From: CALEAR01 sp035301485
GTDB lineage: Bacteria > Pseudomonadota > Gammaproteobacteria > Pseudomonadales > Alcanivoracaceae
Length of the DNA stretch: 41,560 bases
Direction: 5' to 3'
Assembly: GCA_035301485.1 (NCBI GenBank)
Contig: DATGUF010000052.1
Location: forward strand, 1 to 41,560
Shown: piece after piece, positions 1-8,139 of the stretch
Layout: the number at the start of each line of letters is the position of its first letter
How positions within the stretch are numbered: position 1 is the stretch's first letter
Position numbers and translations under genes: made by a program
Notes under the pieces: model-generated
Seen by the model: only the letters and a program-made list of their open reading frames with translations
Databases searched by the model: none
Told to the model about the DNA's origin: nothing

Positions 1-486
1 GGCCAGCAAATTGAAACAGGCGCTTTCATTACCGCAGGTAACGCCTCGCAACTCTCCGATGGTGCTAGCGCAAGCGTATTAATGGAAGCCAAAGAAGCAG
101 AACGCCGCGGCTTGTCACCACTAGGTGCCTATCGTGGCATGGCTGTAGCGGGTTGTGAGCCTGATGAAATGGGCATCGGCCCCGTATTCGCTATTCCTAA
201 ACTCCTAAAGAAGTTCGGCCTCAACATTAACGACATTGGCTTATGGGAATTAAACGAAGCGTTTGCTAGCCAAGCGATTTACTGCCGCGACAAGTTAGGC
301 ATTGACCCCGAGTTATATAACGTAAACGGCGGCGCTATTTCCATTGGCCACCCTTACGGTATGTCTGGTGCACGCATGACAGGCCACGCTTTAATTGAAG
401 GTAAACGCCGTGGTGCAAAATATGTGGTAGTTACCATGTGCATCGGTGGCGGCATGGGCGGCGCTGGTTTATTTGAAGTATTTTAA
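1..486 (+). CDS. Thiolase (acetyl-CoA acyltransferase), C-terminal part
   Basis: The reading frame is open from the first base, so the gene begins before the window; about 161 residues are visible. The C-terminal thiolase landmarks are present in order: GNASQLSDGAS, then LNEAFASQ (the NEAFA motif around the catalytic His region), then GGAISIGHPYGMSGAR (GGxxxxGHPxGxSG), and a final Cys in the MCIGGGMGGAG motif. Thiolases cleave or condense beta-ketoacyl-CoA in beta-oxidation or biosynthesis; the chain-length class cannot be told from this fragment. A strong terminator follows directly. The later acyl-CoA dehydrogenase and thioesterase genes fit a fatty-acyl catabolic neighbourhood. Confidence 0.95.
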   Translation, partial: GQQIETGAFITAGNASQLSDGASASVLMEAKEAERRGLSPLGAYRGMAVAGCEPDEMGIGPVFAIPKLLKKFGLNINDIGLWELNEAFASQAIYCRDKLGIDPELYNVNGGAISIGHPYGMSGARMTGHALIEGKRRGAKYVVVTMCIGGGMGGAGLFEVF

Positions 487-491
487 CAGTT

Positions 492-538
492 ACAGGGGCG
501 TATGAAATTATTTGCTTACGCTCCTGTTCTCTTTTTTA
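492..538 (+). terminator. Rho-independent terminator after thiolase
   Basis: Arms 492-502 and 517-527 pair over 11 bp with one G-U wobble. They are followed by a T-rich tract to about 538, just after the thiolase stop. Confidence 0.85.
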
Positions 539-550
539 TTTACAAAGCAC

Positions 551-579
551 TTAAATAAAATTTTGTAAAATGCTATAAG
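551..579 (+). promoter_or_regulatory. Possible promoter of the porin gene
   Basis: A TGnTATAAG extended -10 (571-579) lies 17 bp after a weak -35 (TTAAAT, 551-556), about 90 bp before the porin start. The surrounding sequence is AT-rich. A purine-rich ribosome-binding site (AAGGTAGGA) lies just before the ATG at 667. Confidence 0.4.
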
Positions 580-666
580 GGAGATGCTACATAACAAGAA
601 AACGTCGTTTCATCATAAAATAAAAATTTAATAACTATAAAACAACTATAAAAAGGTAGGACGACA

Positions 667-2037
667 ATGCCTCAAACTTTTTTAGCTCATAAGAAAAAAA
701 CTGGACTCGCACTAGCCATTGGCGCTTTATCGATGATGGGAACATCGATGGCGCACAGCGCTACTGATTTTGATGTGGATGTTAATGCATTCTATCGTGT
801 TAGTGCTTATGGCGTACAAAACAAGAACATTGATGATACACAAGGTAACGTATCGAATACCGATACCGGTATCTCCCACGTATTACGGGTTGGGTTAAAC
901 TTAAAAGACAAAGAAACAGGAATTGCTTTATACAGCAGTGCTGAGCTAGCCGGCGACCGTTGGCAAGGTAACCGTCGCGACTATGGTACACAGGTGGCAC
1001 AATTTAACGATACTGTACGTAGCGAAAACGTACGCTTAGATTACGCTTACCTTTCACTCCCTATTGCGGAACACGGCAAACTCAACATTGGCCGCCAAAC
1101 CACTAGCTATAACAACTGTTTCTTAGTGTGTGAGGGCCGCCGCGACCGTGTTTCTTTCCTCTACCCTGTCATGCCTACCCTCATGGGTGTGGTGAACTAC
1201 GACCGTAACAGTGACACTGAATCCTTCAACCGCCTAGACAATGGTGACCTCATTTTCTTCGGGGTGATCGGTAAGGTGAATCAGCTAGATGTTGGTTTCC
1301 TGAACTTCCATTGGATGCATAACTATAAAGGTGACATGGGTAGCCAAGATGGTACTGAATTGCACTCACTTTCAGGTGTGCACATGATCTCAACCTATGT
1401 GGGCGGCAACGTTACTGAAGACGTTAAAGTCACCTTAGGGGGTAACTACCTCAACAACGGGCGAGTTAAAGTAGCCGGCGCTGATGGCATGATTTTTAAC
1501 AAACGCAGCATCTCAGGATACCTGCGTGCCGAAGCAGATCTCGGCCAGTTTGGTGTTGGATTACAATACGTAGCCGCCATTGACGGTGGCTTGATCTCCC
1601 CCGGTTTTAATACCTATTCCAGCCTTATTAACAGCAGCCCCGATGCCACCGCCACCCCCACCAGCATGTACCACATGGGGGGCAGTAATGGTTTACGCAA
1701 AGCCGACGACCAACTCATTGCGGCGAAGTTAGATTACAAAGCCACAGACAAGGTCACCCTCACTGCCGCTCTCGGTAACTTAAACGTTAAACGCCCCACT
1801 GGCACAGGCACTAAATCAGACAACAGCATGTTCTACGACCTACAAGCCAGCTACAAACCCAACAAAACCCTGCACGTTTGGGCCACGGTTGGCTTGCTGG
1901 AGAAAAATGATACGGGCACACTTAAGGGCAATCCGCACCTTTATAGAGACGGAGCACCTGCTGGAGCAAACCTCTTCGGTAGCTTTGAAGACAAAGACGT
2001 TATCGCCACCAGCTTAAACGCTGTGGTTAAATTCTAA
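667..2037 (+). CDS. Outer-membrane porin-like beta-barrel protein
   Basis: This 456-residue protein opens with a charged, then hydrophobic segment ending near SMAHSA, a Sec signal peptide with likely cleavage near residue 32. The mature part is a succession of alternating hydrophobic/polar strands (for example RVGLNLKDKETGIALYSSAE, KLNIGRQTTSY) and ends in a C-terminal aromatic residue (VVKF), the usual outer-membrane insertion signal. Residues 46-50 onward (VSAYGVQ) resemble general Gram-negative porins of the 16-strand class. The substrate is unknown; its position between a thiolase and an acyl-CoA/alcohol operon suggests uptake of a carbon source, but that is inference. It is transcribed alone between two terminators. 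Confidence 0.8.
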   Translation: MPQTFLAHKKKTGLALAIGALSMMGTSMAHSATDFDVDVNAFYRVSAYGVQNKNIDDTQGNVSNTDTGISHVLRVGLNLKDKETGIALYSSAELAGDRWQGNRRDYGTQVAQFNDTVRSENVRLDYAYLSLPIAEHGKLNIGRQTTSYNNCFLVCEGRRDRVSFLYPVMPTLMGVVNYDRNSDTESFNRLDNGDLIFFGVIGKVNQLDVGFLNFHWMHNYKGDMGSQDGTELHSLSGVHMISTYVGGNVTEDVKVTLGGNYLNNGRVKVAGADGMIFNKRSISGYLRAEADLGQFGVGLQYVAAIDGGLISPGFNTYSSLINSSPDATATPTSMYHMGGSNGLRKADDQLIAAKLDYKATDKVTLTAALGNLNVKRPTGTGTKSDNSMFYDLQASYKPNKTLHVWATVGLLEKNDTGTLKGNPHLYRDGAPAGANLFGSFEDKDVIATSLNAVVKF

Positions 2038-2057
2038 CCTCTCTTTCACCCACTAAC

Positions 2058-2088
2058 AGGCCTTGGTGTTCTCACCAAGGCCTTTTTT
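2058..2088 (+). terminator. Rho-independent terminator after porin
   Basis: A perfect 11-bp stem (2058-2068 with 2073-2083) with a four-base loop is followed by a run of T. Confidence 0.93.
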
Positions 2089-2094
2089 ATGGCA

Positions 2095-2129
2095 CAAAAA
2101 AAGCGCCAACTTCAATTGAGGCTGGCGCT
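2095..2129 (-). terminator. Rho-independent terminator of the SDR operon
   Basis: On the minus strand, arms 2129-2123 and 2108-2102 form a 7-bp stem (AGCGCCA/TGGCGCT), extended inside by further pairs and followed by seven T. It ends the leftward four-gene operon and faces the porin terminator. Confidence 0.85.
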
Positions 2130-2151
2130 CTTATGCTCGCTTTATGCTGCG

Positions 2152-2913
2152 CTAGAGGGTGATACCGCCATCCACTAACACACACTCACCGGTAACATAG
2201 CTCGACGCATCAGAGACTAAATACAGCACGGTGCCTGCCATTTCTTCAGGCTCCGCATGGCGGCGCATGGGGATACGCTTCATGGCTTCTTCATACACCC
2301 CTTCGGTAAACAAAGCGCCCGCAAACTTTGTTTTGGTTAAACCAGGTAACAAAGCATTCACGCGGATATTGTGCTCTGCACATTCCATGGCGAACGATTT
2401 GGTCATGCCAATAACCGCTGCTTTGGTAATAGAGTAAATACCTTGCATGGCACCTGGCCTAATACCATTAATAGAAGCGGTATTAACAATAACGCCGCCG
2501 CCATTATCACGCATGATTTTTGCGCCTTCTGTAGACATAAAGAAATAGCCGCGAATATTTACTTCGCAGGTTTTATCAAAAGCTTCTACTGAGGTGTCTA
2601 AAATATGGCCGTAATAAGGATTGGTGGCCGCATTATTAACGAGAATATCGAGCTTGCCATGCTTCTCGCGCACATGCGCAAAAACAGCCTGCACTTGATC
2701 TAAATCGCCAATATGGCACGCAAACGCCTCAGCACTGTTGCCTGCTGCTTTAATGCCATCTGCCACTTCTTGGCAGCCTTCTATTTTACGGCTAGAAACA
2801 ATCACGTGGGCACCCTGCTCAGCCAATAGCTCAGCAATGGCTTGGCCAATACCGCGGCTAGCACCCGTTATCAGTGCCACTTTACCTGTTAAATCGAATA
2901 ATGAAGTGCTCAT
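2152..2913 (-). CDS. SDR-family NAD(P)-dependent oxidoreductase
   Basis: A 253-residue classical short-chain dehydrogenase. The cofactor motif TGASRGIG is at residues 16-23, the structural NNA at 93-95, and the catalytic Ser147, Tyr160 and Lys164 (YSITK) are intact. The C-terminus ends in the family-typical VTGECVLVDGG. The length is normal. It is the last gene of a leftward operon after an APH-type phosphotransferase (18-bp gap) and an acyl-CoA dehydrogenase. SDR genes of this kind often sit beside ACAD10/11-like acyl-CoA dehydrogenases, so a 3-hydroxyacyl-CoA or related hydroxy substrate is plausible, but specificity cannot be read from the sequence. Confidence 0.92.
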   Translation of the reverse strand: MSTSLFDLTGKVALITGASRGIGQAIAELLAEQGAHVIVSSRKIEGCQEVADGIKAAGNSAEAFACHIGDLDQVQAVFAHVREKHGKLDILVNNAATNPYYGHILDTSVEAFDKTCEVNIRGYFFMSTEGAKIMRDNGGGVIVNTASINGIRPGAMQGIYSITKAAVIGMTKSFAMECAEHNIRVNALLPGLTKTKFAGALFTEGVYEEAMKRIPMRRHAEPEEMAGTVLYLVSDASSYVTGECVLVDGGITL

Positions 2914-2931
2914 ACTTAAAAACCTTTGTTG

Positions 2932-3969
2932 TTATGTGTTTTGATGAATAACGTTAAGCGCTGCTTGCGCTAGGGGTTCAACCGCTTTGCCGGCAAGGCT
3001 TGCGCGCTTGTTAGAAGCATTACCATCTAAGGCGCGCTTCGCCACGCCTTGCGCAATGGCAGCAAAACGGAAAAAGTTAAACGCTAGATAAAACGACCAG
3101 TTAGGAATGCTATCGATGCCGCGTCGTTCACAGTACATGCGCACGTACTCTTCTTCCGTAGGGATACCTAGTTCTGTTCGATCAAGGCCATCTAACCCTG
3201 GAATACCGATGGGGTTATCGGCGGGCATACGCAACTGCATGCACTGGTAAGCGATATCTGAGAAGGGGTGGCCTAACGTGGATAATTCCCAATCTAGCAC
3301 CGCCATGATTTTTTCTTCGTTCGGGTGCCACATAAAGTTATCGAGGCGGAAATCGCCGTGCACTAAAGAGACTTGTCCATCATCTTCCGGCAGCGCTTTT
3401 TCTAACCACGCTATTAACTCATCCATGGCTGGAATAGGGTCAATTTCTGAAGCGCGATATTGTTTTGTCCAACGGCTTAACTGGCGCTCGAAGTAGTTGC
3501 CTGGCCTGCCATAATCGGCCAAACCAACCGCTTCTACATTTACGCTATGCAAAGCAGCCAATACTCGGCTCATTTCCGCATACATAGCACTACGTTGTGC
3601 TGGGGTTTTTTCTGGCAGTGAGGGGTTCCAATAAATATCACCTTTGCAATAATCCATTAGAAAAAACATAGAGCCAATAACGGACTTATCTTCACAAAGA
3701 TGAATCATTGGTGGCACAGGCACTTCGGTACCCGCCAATGCACTCATTACTCTAAACTCACGATCTACTGCATGGGCAGAAGGCAGTAACTTGCCAGGGG
3801 GCTGGCGACGGAGTACATATTCACCAGAAGCAGCCTCAATTTTAAAAGTGGGGTTAGATTGCCCCCCATCAAACTTTGTTGCAGTGATTGGCCCCTTAAA
3901 GCCCGGCACGGCAGCCGTTAAATAAGTAGCCAACTTATCAACATCTAACTCATCTATTTTTGTTGTCAT
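2932..3969 (-). CDS. Phosphotransferase family protein (APH fold, ACAD10/11-associated)
   Basis: A 345-residue aminoglycoside-phosphotransferase-fold kinase. The catalytic HGDFRLDN motif is at residues 204-211 and the metal-binding LDWE at 225-228. The N-terminal GGQSNPTFKI and YVLRRQPPG segments match the nucleotide-binding lobe of the clade fused to ACAD in animal ACAD10/ACAD11. In that family the kinase phosphorylates 4-hydroxyacyl-CoA so that the ACAD domain can eliminate the phosphate. Here the ACAD is the separate upstream gene, 8 bp away, which supports the same two-step role. Antibiotic modification is unlikely given the context. Confidence 0.88.
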   Translation of the reverse strand: MTTKIDELDVDKLATYLTAAVPGFKGPITATKFDGGQSNPTFKIEAASGEYVLRRQPPGKLLPSAHAVDREFRVMSALAGTEVPVPPMIHLCEDKSVIGSMFFLMDYCKGDIYWNPSLPEKTPAQRSAMYAEMSRVLAALHSVNVEAVGLADYGRPGNYFERQLSRWTKQYRASEIDPIPAMDELIAWLEKALPEDDGQVSLVHGDFRLDNFMWHPNEEKIMAVLDWELSTLGHPFSDIAYQCMQLRMPADNPIGIPGLDGLDRTELGIPTEEEYVRMYCERRGIDSIPNWSFYLAFNFFRFAAIAQGVAKRALDGNASNKRASLAGKAVEPLAQAALNVIHQNT

Positions 3970-3977
3970 TTCGCCTC

Positions 3978-5201
3978 CTAGAGTTCGCCAGATTCTTTCA
4001 TACGACGTGCAAGGTTACGGCCCAACTGCATCATATGCACTTGATCCGGCCCATCAGCTAAACGTAGGGTTCTGCTATAAGAAAAGAATTGTGCCAACGG
4101 TGTATCTTGGCTTAAGCCCACACCACCATGAGCCTGAATAGCTCTATCCACTACCCTAGAAGCCATGTTAGGCGCCACAATTTTGATCATAGCGATTAAA
4201 TCTTTTGCGCCCTTATTGCCGTAGCGGTCCATAGCATCGGCCGCTTTGAGCGTGAGCAAACGAGCTTGTTCAATGTCGCAATAAGACTTAGCGATATCTT
4301 CGCGTATTGAACCGAGCTGGCTCATCTTTTGGCCAAATAAAGTACGCTCATTCACACGTTGGCACATAAGCTCTAAGGATTTTTGTGCAGCACCAATTAA
4401 GCGCATGCAGTGGTGGATACGGCCAGGCCCCAAACGCCCTTGGGCAATTTCAAAACCACGGCCCTCACCCAAAATAATATTCTCTTTCGGCACACGAACA
4501 TTTTCAAACAACACTTCGGCATGCCCTTCTGGATGGCCTTGGTAGCCGAACACAGACATAGGGCGCACCACCGTTACACCTGGCGTATTACGTGGCACGA
4601 GCACCATGGATTGCTGCTCGTAACGATTTGGGTTATCTGGGGCGGATTTCCCCATCACAATCATTACTTCACACTTTTTGTGCATAGCACCACTGATAAA
4701 AAACTTACGCCCGTTAATCACGTAATCGTCGCCATCAGCCACAATGGAGGTTTCAATATTGGTGGCATCGGAGGAAGCCACTTCAGGCTCTGTCATGGCA
4801 AAAGCTGAGCGAATCGTGCCATCCAACAACGGCTTCAGCCATTCTTCTTTCTGCTCTTCATTGCCATAGCGAGCCAACACTTCCATGTTGCCCGTATCCG
4901 GTGCAGAGCAATTAAACACCTCTGCAGCAATGCTGCAACGGCCCGTTAACTCGGCAATAGGCGCGTACTCAAGGTTGGTAAGGCCCGGGCTGTATCCTTC
5001 GTAGGCGGGTGGCAAAAACAGGTTCCACAGCCCCTCTGCTTTGGCTTTTTCTTTCAGTTCTTCCATCACCGCAGGCGAACCCCAAGGATCCTCCGCCAAC
5101 TGCTCCATGTATTCCGGTACACGCGGTTCTATTTCTTTTTCAATGAACAATTTCGCCTTCTCAATGAGGCTTTGCATACGTTCGGTATATTGGAAATCCA
5201 T
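3978..5201 (-). CDS. Acyl-CoA dehydrogenase (ACAD10/11-like)
   Basis: A 407-residue FAD-dependent acyl-CoA dehydrogenase. Family signatures in order are AFAMTEPEVASSDATN (FAD/substrate loop), DYVINGRKFFISGA, the arginine-containing FAD contact RTLFGQ, QAHGGVGLSQDTPL, and the C-terminal RLADGPDQVHMMQLGR tail typical of the ACAD10/11 clade. It would oxidise a (hydroxy)acyl-CoA and pass electrons to electron-transfer flavoprotein. It follows the histidine phosphatase by 43 bp and precedes the APH-fold kinase by 8 bp, so the three are probably cotranscribed. Substrate chain length is not determinable. Confidence 0.93.
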   Translation of the reverse strand: MDFQYTERMQSLIEKAKLFIEKEIEPRVPEYMEQLAEDPWGSPAVMEELKEKAKAEGLWNLFLPPAYEGYSPGLTNLEYAPIAELTGRCSIAAEVFNCSAPDTGNMEVLARYGNEEQKEEWLKPLLDGTIRSAFAMTEPEVASSDATNIETSIVADGDDYVINGRKFFISGAMHKKCEVMIVMGKSAPDNPNRYEQQSMVLVPRNTPGVTVVRPMSVFGYQGHPEGHAEVLFENVRVPKENIILGEGRGFEIAQGRLGPGRIHHCMRLIGAAQKSLELMCQRVNERTLFGQKMSQLGSIREDIAKSYCDIEQARLLTLKAADAMDRYGNKGAKDLIAMIKIVAPNMASRVVDRAIQAHGGVGLSQDTPLAQFFSYSRTLRLADGPDQVHMMQLGRNLARRMKESGEL

Positions 5202-5244
5202 TGCTCTACTCCCTACTTAAAAAACAACAACTACTTTCATTCGT

Positions 5245-5925
5245 CTAGCTATAGGTAATGGCCGACAAGCGTTCTGAGTTATCTAAATGCGGCACATGGT
5301 TAAAAGAAGCTAACCGGTACACCTCTTGATTGAAGAAACCATGACTAATGCCACTGTTATAAATTTGCATATTCATCTCCACCATCGTGGTAGGCTCTGT
5401 ACGCCACACAAGGTGGCCGAAGGTGCCGATCACACCGCCTGAACTCACAATCAATACATTATCGGTATCACTGTATTGTTGCTGTATATGCGTTAAGGCT
5501 TGCTGAATGCGCTGTTTAAAATCATCCCAAGATTCTAGTTCTGGCCCTGACAACTGATGTTCAAGCCAAGCAAACATGGCTTGCTTCAACAGCTGATAAA
5601 AAACACGCCGTCCACTAGCCTTAGTAGGCGGTGTTATATTAGGGTTTGCGGCTAAATACGCCAATAACAACTGGCGGAAATCGAATTCATTTAACCCTGG
5701 CTGCACATCAATCTCGTGTTGCGTACCAAGGCCCGCAAAAATGCCTTCGGCAGTTTCCACGTGACGCACCAAATCACCGCTAATAACAGCATCAAAAGTA
5801 ACATCTCTTTCTTTAAAGTATTCACCCAGCCACTGCGACTGTTGATGCCCTAAGGGTGATAACTGATCATAATTAGCACTTCCAAAGGAGGCTTGCCCGT
5901 GACGAACAAGATAAAAATTAGCCAT
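5245..5925 (-). CDS. Histidine phosphatase family protein (phosphoglycerate mutase-like)
   Basis: From the ATG at 5925 the 226-residue product begins MANFYLVRHGQ, with the phosphohistidine RHG motif at residues 8-10; a purine-rich AGGAG site lies upstream on the minus strand. A longer start at 5985 would add 20 unconserved residues and run into the operator repeats, so it is rejected. The acid residue region (VRHVETAEGI) is present. The usual second catalytic His (SHGG) reads SSGG here, as seen in some members of the superfamily, so activity is uncertain. It is the first gene of the leftward acyl-CoA operon; a phosphatase could complement the downstream kinase, which is inference. Confidence 0.85.
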   Translation of the reverse strand: MANFYLVRHGQASFGSANYDQLSPLGHQQSQWLGEYFKERDVTFDAVISGDLVRHVETAEGIFAGLGTQHEIDVQPGLNEFDFRQLLLAYLAANPNITPPTKASGRRVFYQLLKQAMFAWLEHQLSGPELESWDDFKQRIQQALTHIQQQYSDTDNVLIVSSGGVIGTFGHLVWRTEPTTMVEMNMQIYNSGISHGFFNQEVYRLASFNHVPHLDNSERLSAITYS

Positions 5926-5992
5926 ATACTTCTCTTTTCTCCTATTAGCTAGCTGCCGTGGTAAAACGATCCGCCCGCGCCACAACGACCAA

Positions 5993-6028
5993 CATACTGT
6001 CTAGTATGAGGGCATACTGTCAAGTATA
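5993..6028. promoter_or_regulatory. Two tandem palindromic operators between divergent operons
   Basis: Two copies of CATACTGTC(T/A)AGTAT start at 5993 and 6013, exactly 20 bp apart. The first is a perfect 6-bp inverted repeat (CATACT-4-AGTATG), the second a 5-bp one (ATACT-4-AGTAT). They lie between the leftward phosphatase/ACAD operon and the rightward alcohol dehydrogenase gene. The size and spacing suit a TetR-type dimeric repressor binding on one DNA face; no such regulator gene lies in the window. Confidence 0.6.
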
Positions 6029-6144
6029 TTTTCACTTTAAAGCATAGAAAAACAGGCAAATAAACCGAAAGCCCTGTTGCCTTCATCGCTCGATTACTCT
6101 TCAATGTGATGCAATAACGTTACCGTTGCAAACAGGATACAGGC

Positions 6145-7272
6145 ATGAATTTTGATTTTATTAGCCCCGGCCGGTTACTCGTACAACAAGGCGCTAGCCA
6201 GCAATTGCCTAGCTTTGCACGCGAGATGCAGGCCCAATCTATACTCCTTATTAGCGACCCAGGCCTCGCTGCACTAGGTATGCTCGATGATGTAAAAGCG
6301 AGCTTTCAACAACAAGGCATTGCCTTAACCTGCTTTACAGATGTTACGGCAGATCCTAGTGATACTGTGGTGCTCAACGCTGTACAAGCTGCGCAAGCCT
6401 GTTCCGCCGATATGATTATCGGCTTCGGCGGTGGCAGCCCCATGGATGTGGCCAAACTCGTGGCTATTTTGCACCACCCTGCTAATACGCAAGCATTAGA
6501 AGACCTCTATGGCATCGGTATGGTGCAAGGCTCCCGTTTACCGCTTATTTTAGTACCTACCACCGCTGGCACCGGTTCAGAAGCCACGCCTATTGCCATT
6601 ATCACCACCGGCGCCACCACCAAAAGCGGCGTAGTGGCGCCACAATTACTTCCTGACATGGCGGTGCTCGATGCCACCCTCACCGTGGGCTTACCGGCTG
6701 CAGTGACGGCTGCCACCGGTGTTGATGCCATGGTGCATGCCATTGAGGCCTATACGAGCCGCCATAAAAAGAACCCCTTATCCGATTTACTCGCGCGCGA
6801 GGCGCTCAGCATAATGAGCCGGCATATTCGCACCGCCACGCATCAAGGCCACGACTTAGTGGCTCGCGAACAAATGCTATTCGGCGCTCATTTGGCCGGC
6901 CAAGCTTTCACTAACGCGCCCGTGGCAGCCGTGCATGCACTGGCCTACCCTCTAGGTGGGCATTTTGGCGTGCCTCATGGTTTGAGTAACGCCTTAGTGC
7001 TGCCCGAAGTGGTGCGCTTCAATATGCCAGTTACGCGAGATTTATATGCAGACATCGCACCGTTACTAGGTAGCGAGCCGGAACTCGATGTGGCCCTCAG
7101 CACCTTAATAGAAGAATTAGAACTGCCTTCCACCTTGCGTGAAGTGGGAGTCGCCGAAAAAGATCTTCCCATGCTCGCCAGCGATGCCATGCTGCAGCAG
7201 CGCTTACTCACCAACAACCCGCGCGACGTTAGCGAAAGCGATGCGCTCGCCATTTACCAACAGGTTTACTAA
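6145..7272 (+). CDS. Iron-containing alcohol dehydrogenase
   Basis: A 375-residue member of the type III (iron-dependent) alcohol dehydrogenases. The nucleotide-binding motif GFGGGSPMD is at 93-101, TTAGTGSEATP at 139-149, and the four expected metal ligands are visible as Asp194, His198 (GVDAMVHAIEAY), His264 (AVHALAYPLGGH) and His278 (GVPHG). Length and order are normal. It would interconvert an alcohol and an aldehyde with NAD(H) in the cytosol. It is divergent from the acyl-CoA dehydrogenase operon across the tandem operators and is followed 4 bp later by a thioesterase, so both are likely expressed under the same control. Confidence 0.95.
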   Translation: MNFDFISPGRLLVQQGASQQLPSFAREMQAQSILLISDPGLAALGMLDDVKASFQQQGIALTCFTDVTADPSDTVVLNAVQAAQACSADMIIGFGGGSPMDVAKLVAILHHPANTQALEDLYGIGMVQGSRLPLILVPTTAGTGSEATPIAIITTGATTKSGVVAPQLLPDMAVLDATLTVGLPAAVTAATGVDAMVHAIEAYTSRHKKNPLSDLLAREALSIMSRHIRTATHQGHDLVAREQMLFGAHLAGQAFTNAPVAAVHALAYPLGGHFGVPHGLSNALVLPEVVRFNMPVTRDLYADIAPLLGSEPELDVALSTLIEELELPSTLREVGVAEKDLPMLASDAMLQQRLLTNNPRDVSESDALAIYQQVY

Positions 7273-7276
7273 GACG

Positions 7277-7732
7277 ATGGGCGTATTTACCGATTATGTA
7301 CAAACGCGTTGGGCAGACAACGACATCTATGGCCATGTGAATAATGTGGCTTATTATGCTTTTTTTGATTCCACCATTAATCGCTACCTCATTGCCCACG
7401 GTTTAGACATTCATAGCAAAACCGATGCCATTGCCTACATAGTGGCGTCGCAATGCACCTATTTAAAAGCGGTGTCTTATCCAGAGGAATTGCGTATTAC
7501 GCTGCAAGTTGAAAAGCTTGGCAACAGTTCTGTTACTTATGCTTTAAAACTCTTCAATGCGGCCGGCGAGCTCTGCGCGGAAGCGCGCATGACCCACGTG
7601 TATGTTGATCAAGCCACACAGGCACCTACACCAATTCCCGCACACCTGCGAGCAGCGTATGAAAAAATCCTTATGGAAGGGCATGAGAAACAAAGGGGTG
7701 CAATAAGTAAAGGGCGGCTAACATTTAGTTAA
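7277..7732 (+). CDS. Acyl-CoA thioesterase, 4HBT/YbgC-like hotdog fold
   Basis: The start at 7277, four bases after the alcohol dehydrogenase stop, gives 151 residues beginning MGVFTDYVQTRWADND. The WADNDIYGHVNNVAYYAFFD segment (residues 12-31) is the conserved helix and active-site loop of 4-hydroxybenzoyl-CoA/YbgC thioesterases, with Asp and Asn/His positions intact. A longer upstream reading would lie inside the dehydrogenase gene in another frame and is not real. The last codons overlap the stem of the terminator. Role: hydrolysis of an acyl-CoA; substrate unknown. It is coupled to the dehydrogenase upstream. Confidence 0.9.
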   Translation: MGVFTDYVQTRWADNDIYGHVNNVAYYAFFDSTINRYLIAHGLDIHSKTDAIAYIVASQCTYLKAVSYPEELRITLQVEKLGNSSVTYALKLFNAAGELCAEARMTHVYVDQATQAPTPIPAHLRAAYEKILMEGHEKQRGAISKGRLTFS

Positions 7733-7751
7733 CCGCCCTTTATTTTTATTT
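7709..7751. terminator. Bidirectional terminator between convergent genes
   Basis: Arms 7709-7722 and 7728-7741 pair over 14 bp with one mismatch. A-rich sequence lies on the left and T-rich on the right, so the stem can end both the rightward thioesterase transcript and the leftward 7756-8100 gene. The right arm overlaps the thioesterase stop codon. Confidence 0.85.
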
Positions 7752-7755
7752 GGCA

Positions 7756-8100
7756 CTAGCGGCCAAATTCTTCGTAATATTCGTTGGCAAGATGTTCTGG
7801 CAACCACTCAACACTTAAGCGGTTCCCATCAACATGCACCACTCCTTGGCGCGCATGGGGTTTATTATGTTGCACACGCTGCTTCAACAATTCGTGCAAT
7901 TGCTCCATTAACAGCTGGCTGAATCCTGATTCGCGGATCTCTGTCTGTAAGTCTTGATTGATAGACCAACGACCATGACCCACATAATCTCCATCTGGCG
8001 CGCTAAAGAAAACAAACTTGGCGGATTCCTCGTTATTCACAAGAAATTGCTCTGCCAGCATATCTAAACGCTGTTGTTCTAAGTGCGGGTCAAACTCCAT
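7756..8100 (-). CDS. Hypothetical protein, 114 aa
   Basis: Not recognised. The start is set at the ATG at 8100 (MEFDPHLEQQRLDMLAEQ) because TAGGAG sits at good spacing upstream; the GTG nine bases earlier would overlap that site. The product is acidic, soluble and has no signal peptide or membrane segment. The N-terminal 60 residues look helical, followed by a strand-like segment with HVDGNRLSVEWLPEHL and an acidic tail (NEYYEEFGR). It stands about 40 bp downstream of the SMP-30-like gene on the same strand and may share its transcript. Confidence 0.6.
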   Translation of the reverse strand: MEFDPHLEQQRLDMLAEQFLVNNEESAKFVFFSAPDGDYVGHGRWSINQDLQTEIRESGFSQLLMEQLHELLKQRVQHNKPHARQGVVHVDGNRLSVEWLPEHLANEYYEEFGR

Positions 8101-8139
8101 GTAACACACTCCTATGTTATAAGACGATTACAAAGACGC

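Noticed and set aside
2932..3969. Aminoglycoside resistance kinase
   Set aside because: The fold is the same, but sequence and operon context point to the ACAD10/11-type acyl kinase.
7139..7276. Longer N-terminus for the thioesterase
   Set aside because: It would lie inside the alcohol dehydrogenase gene in another frame and adds no conserved sequence; the start at 7277 fits the family.
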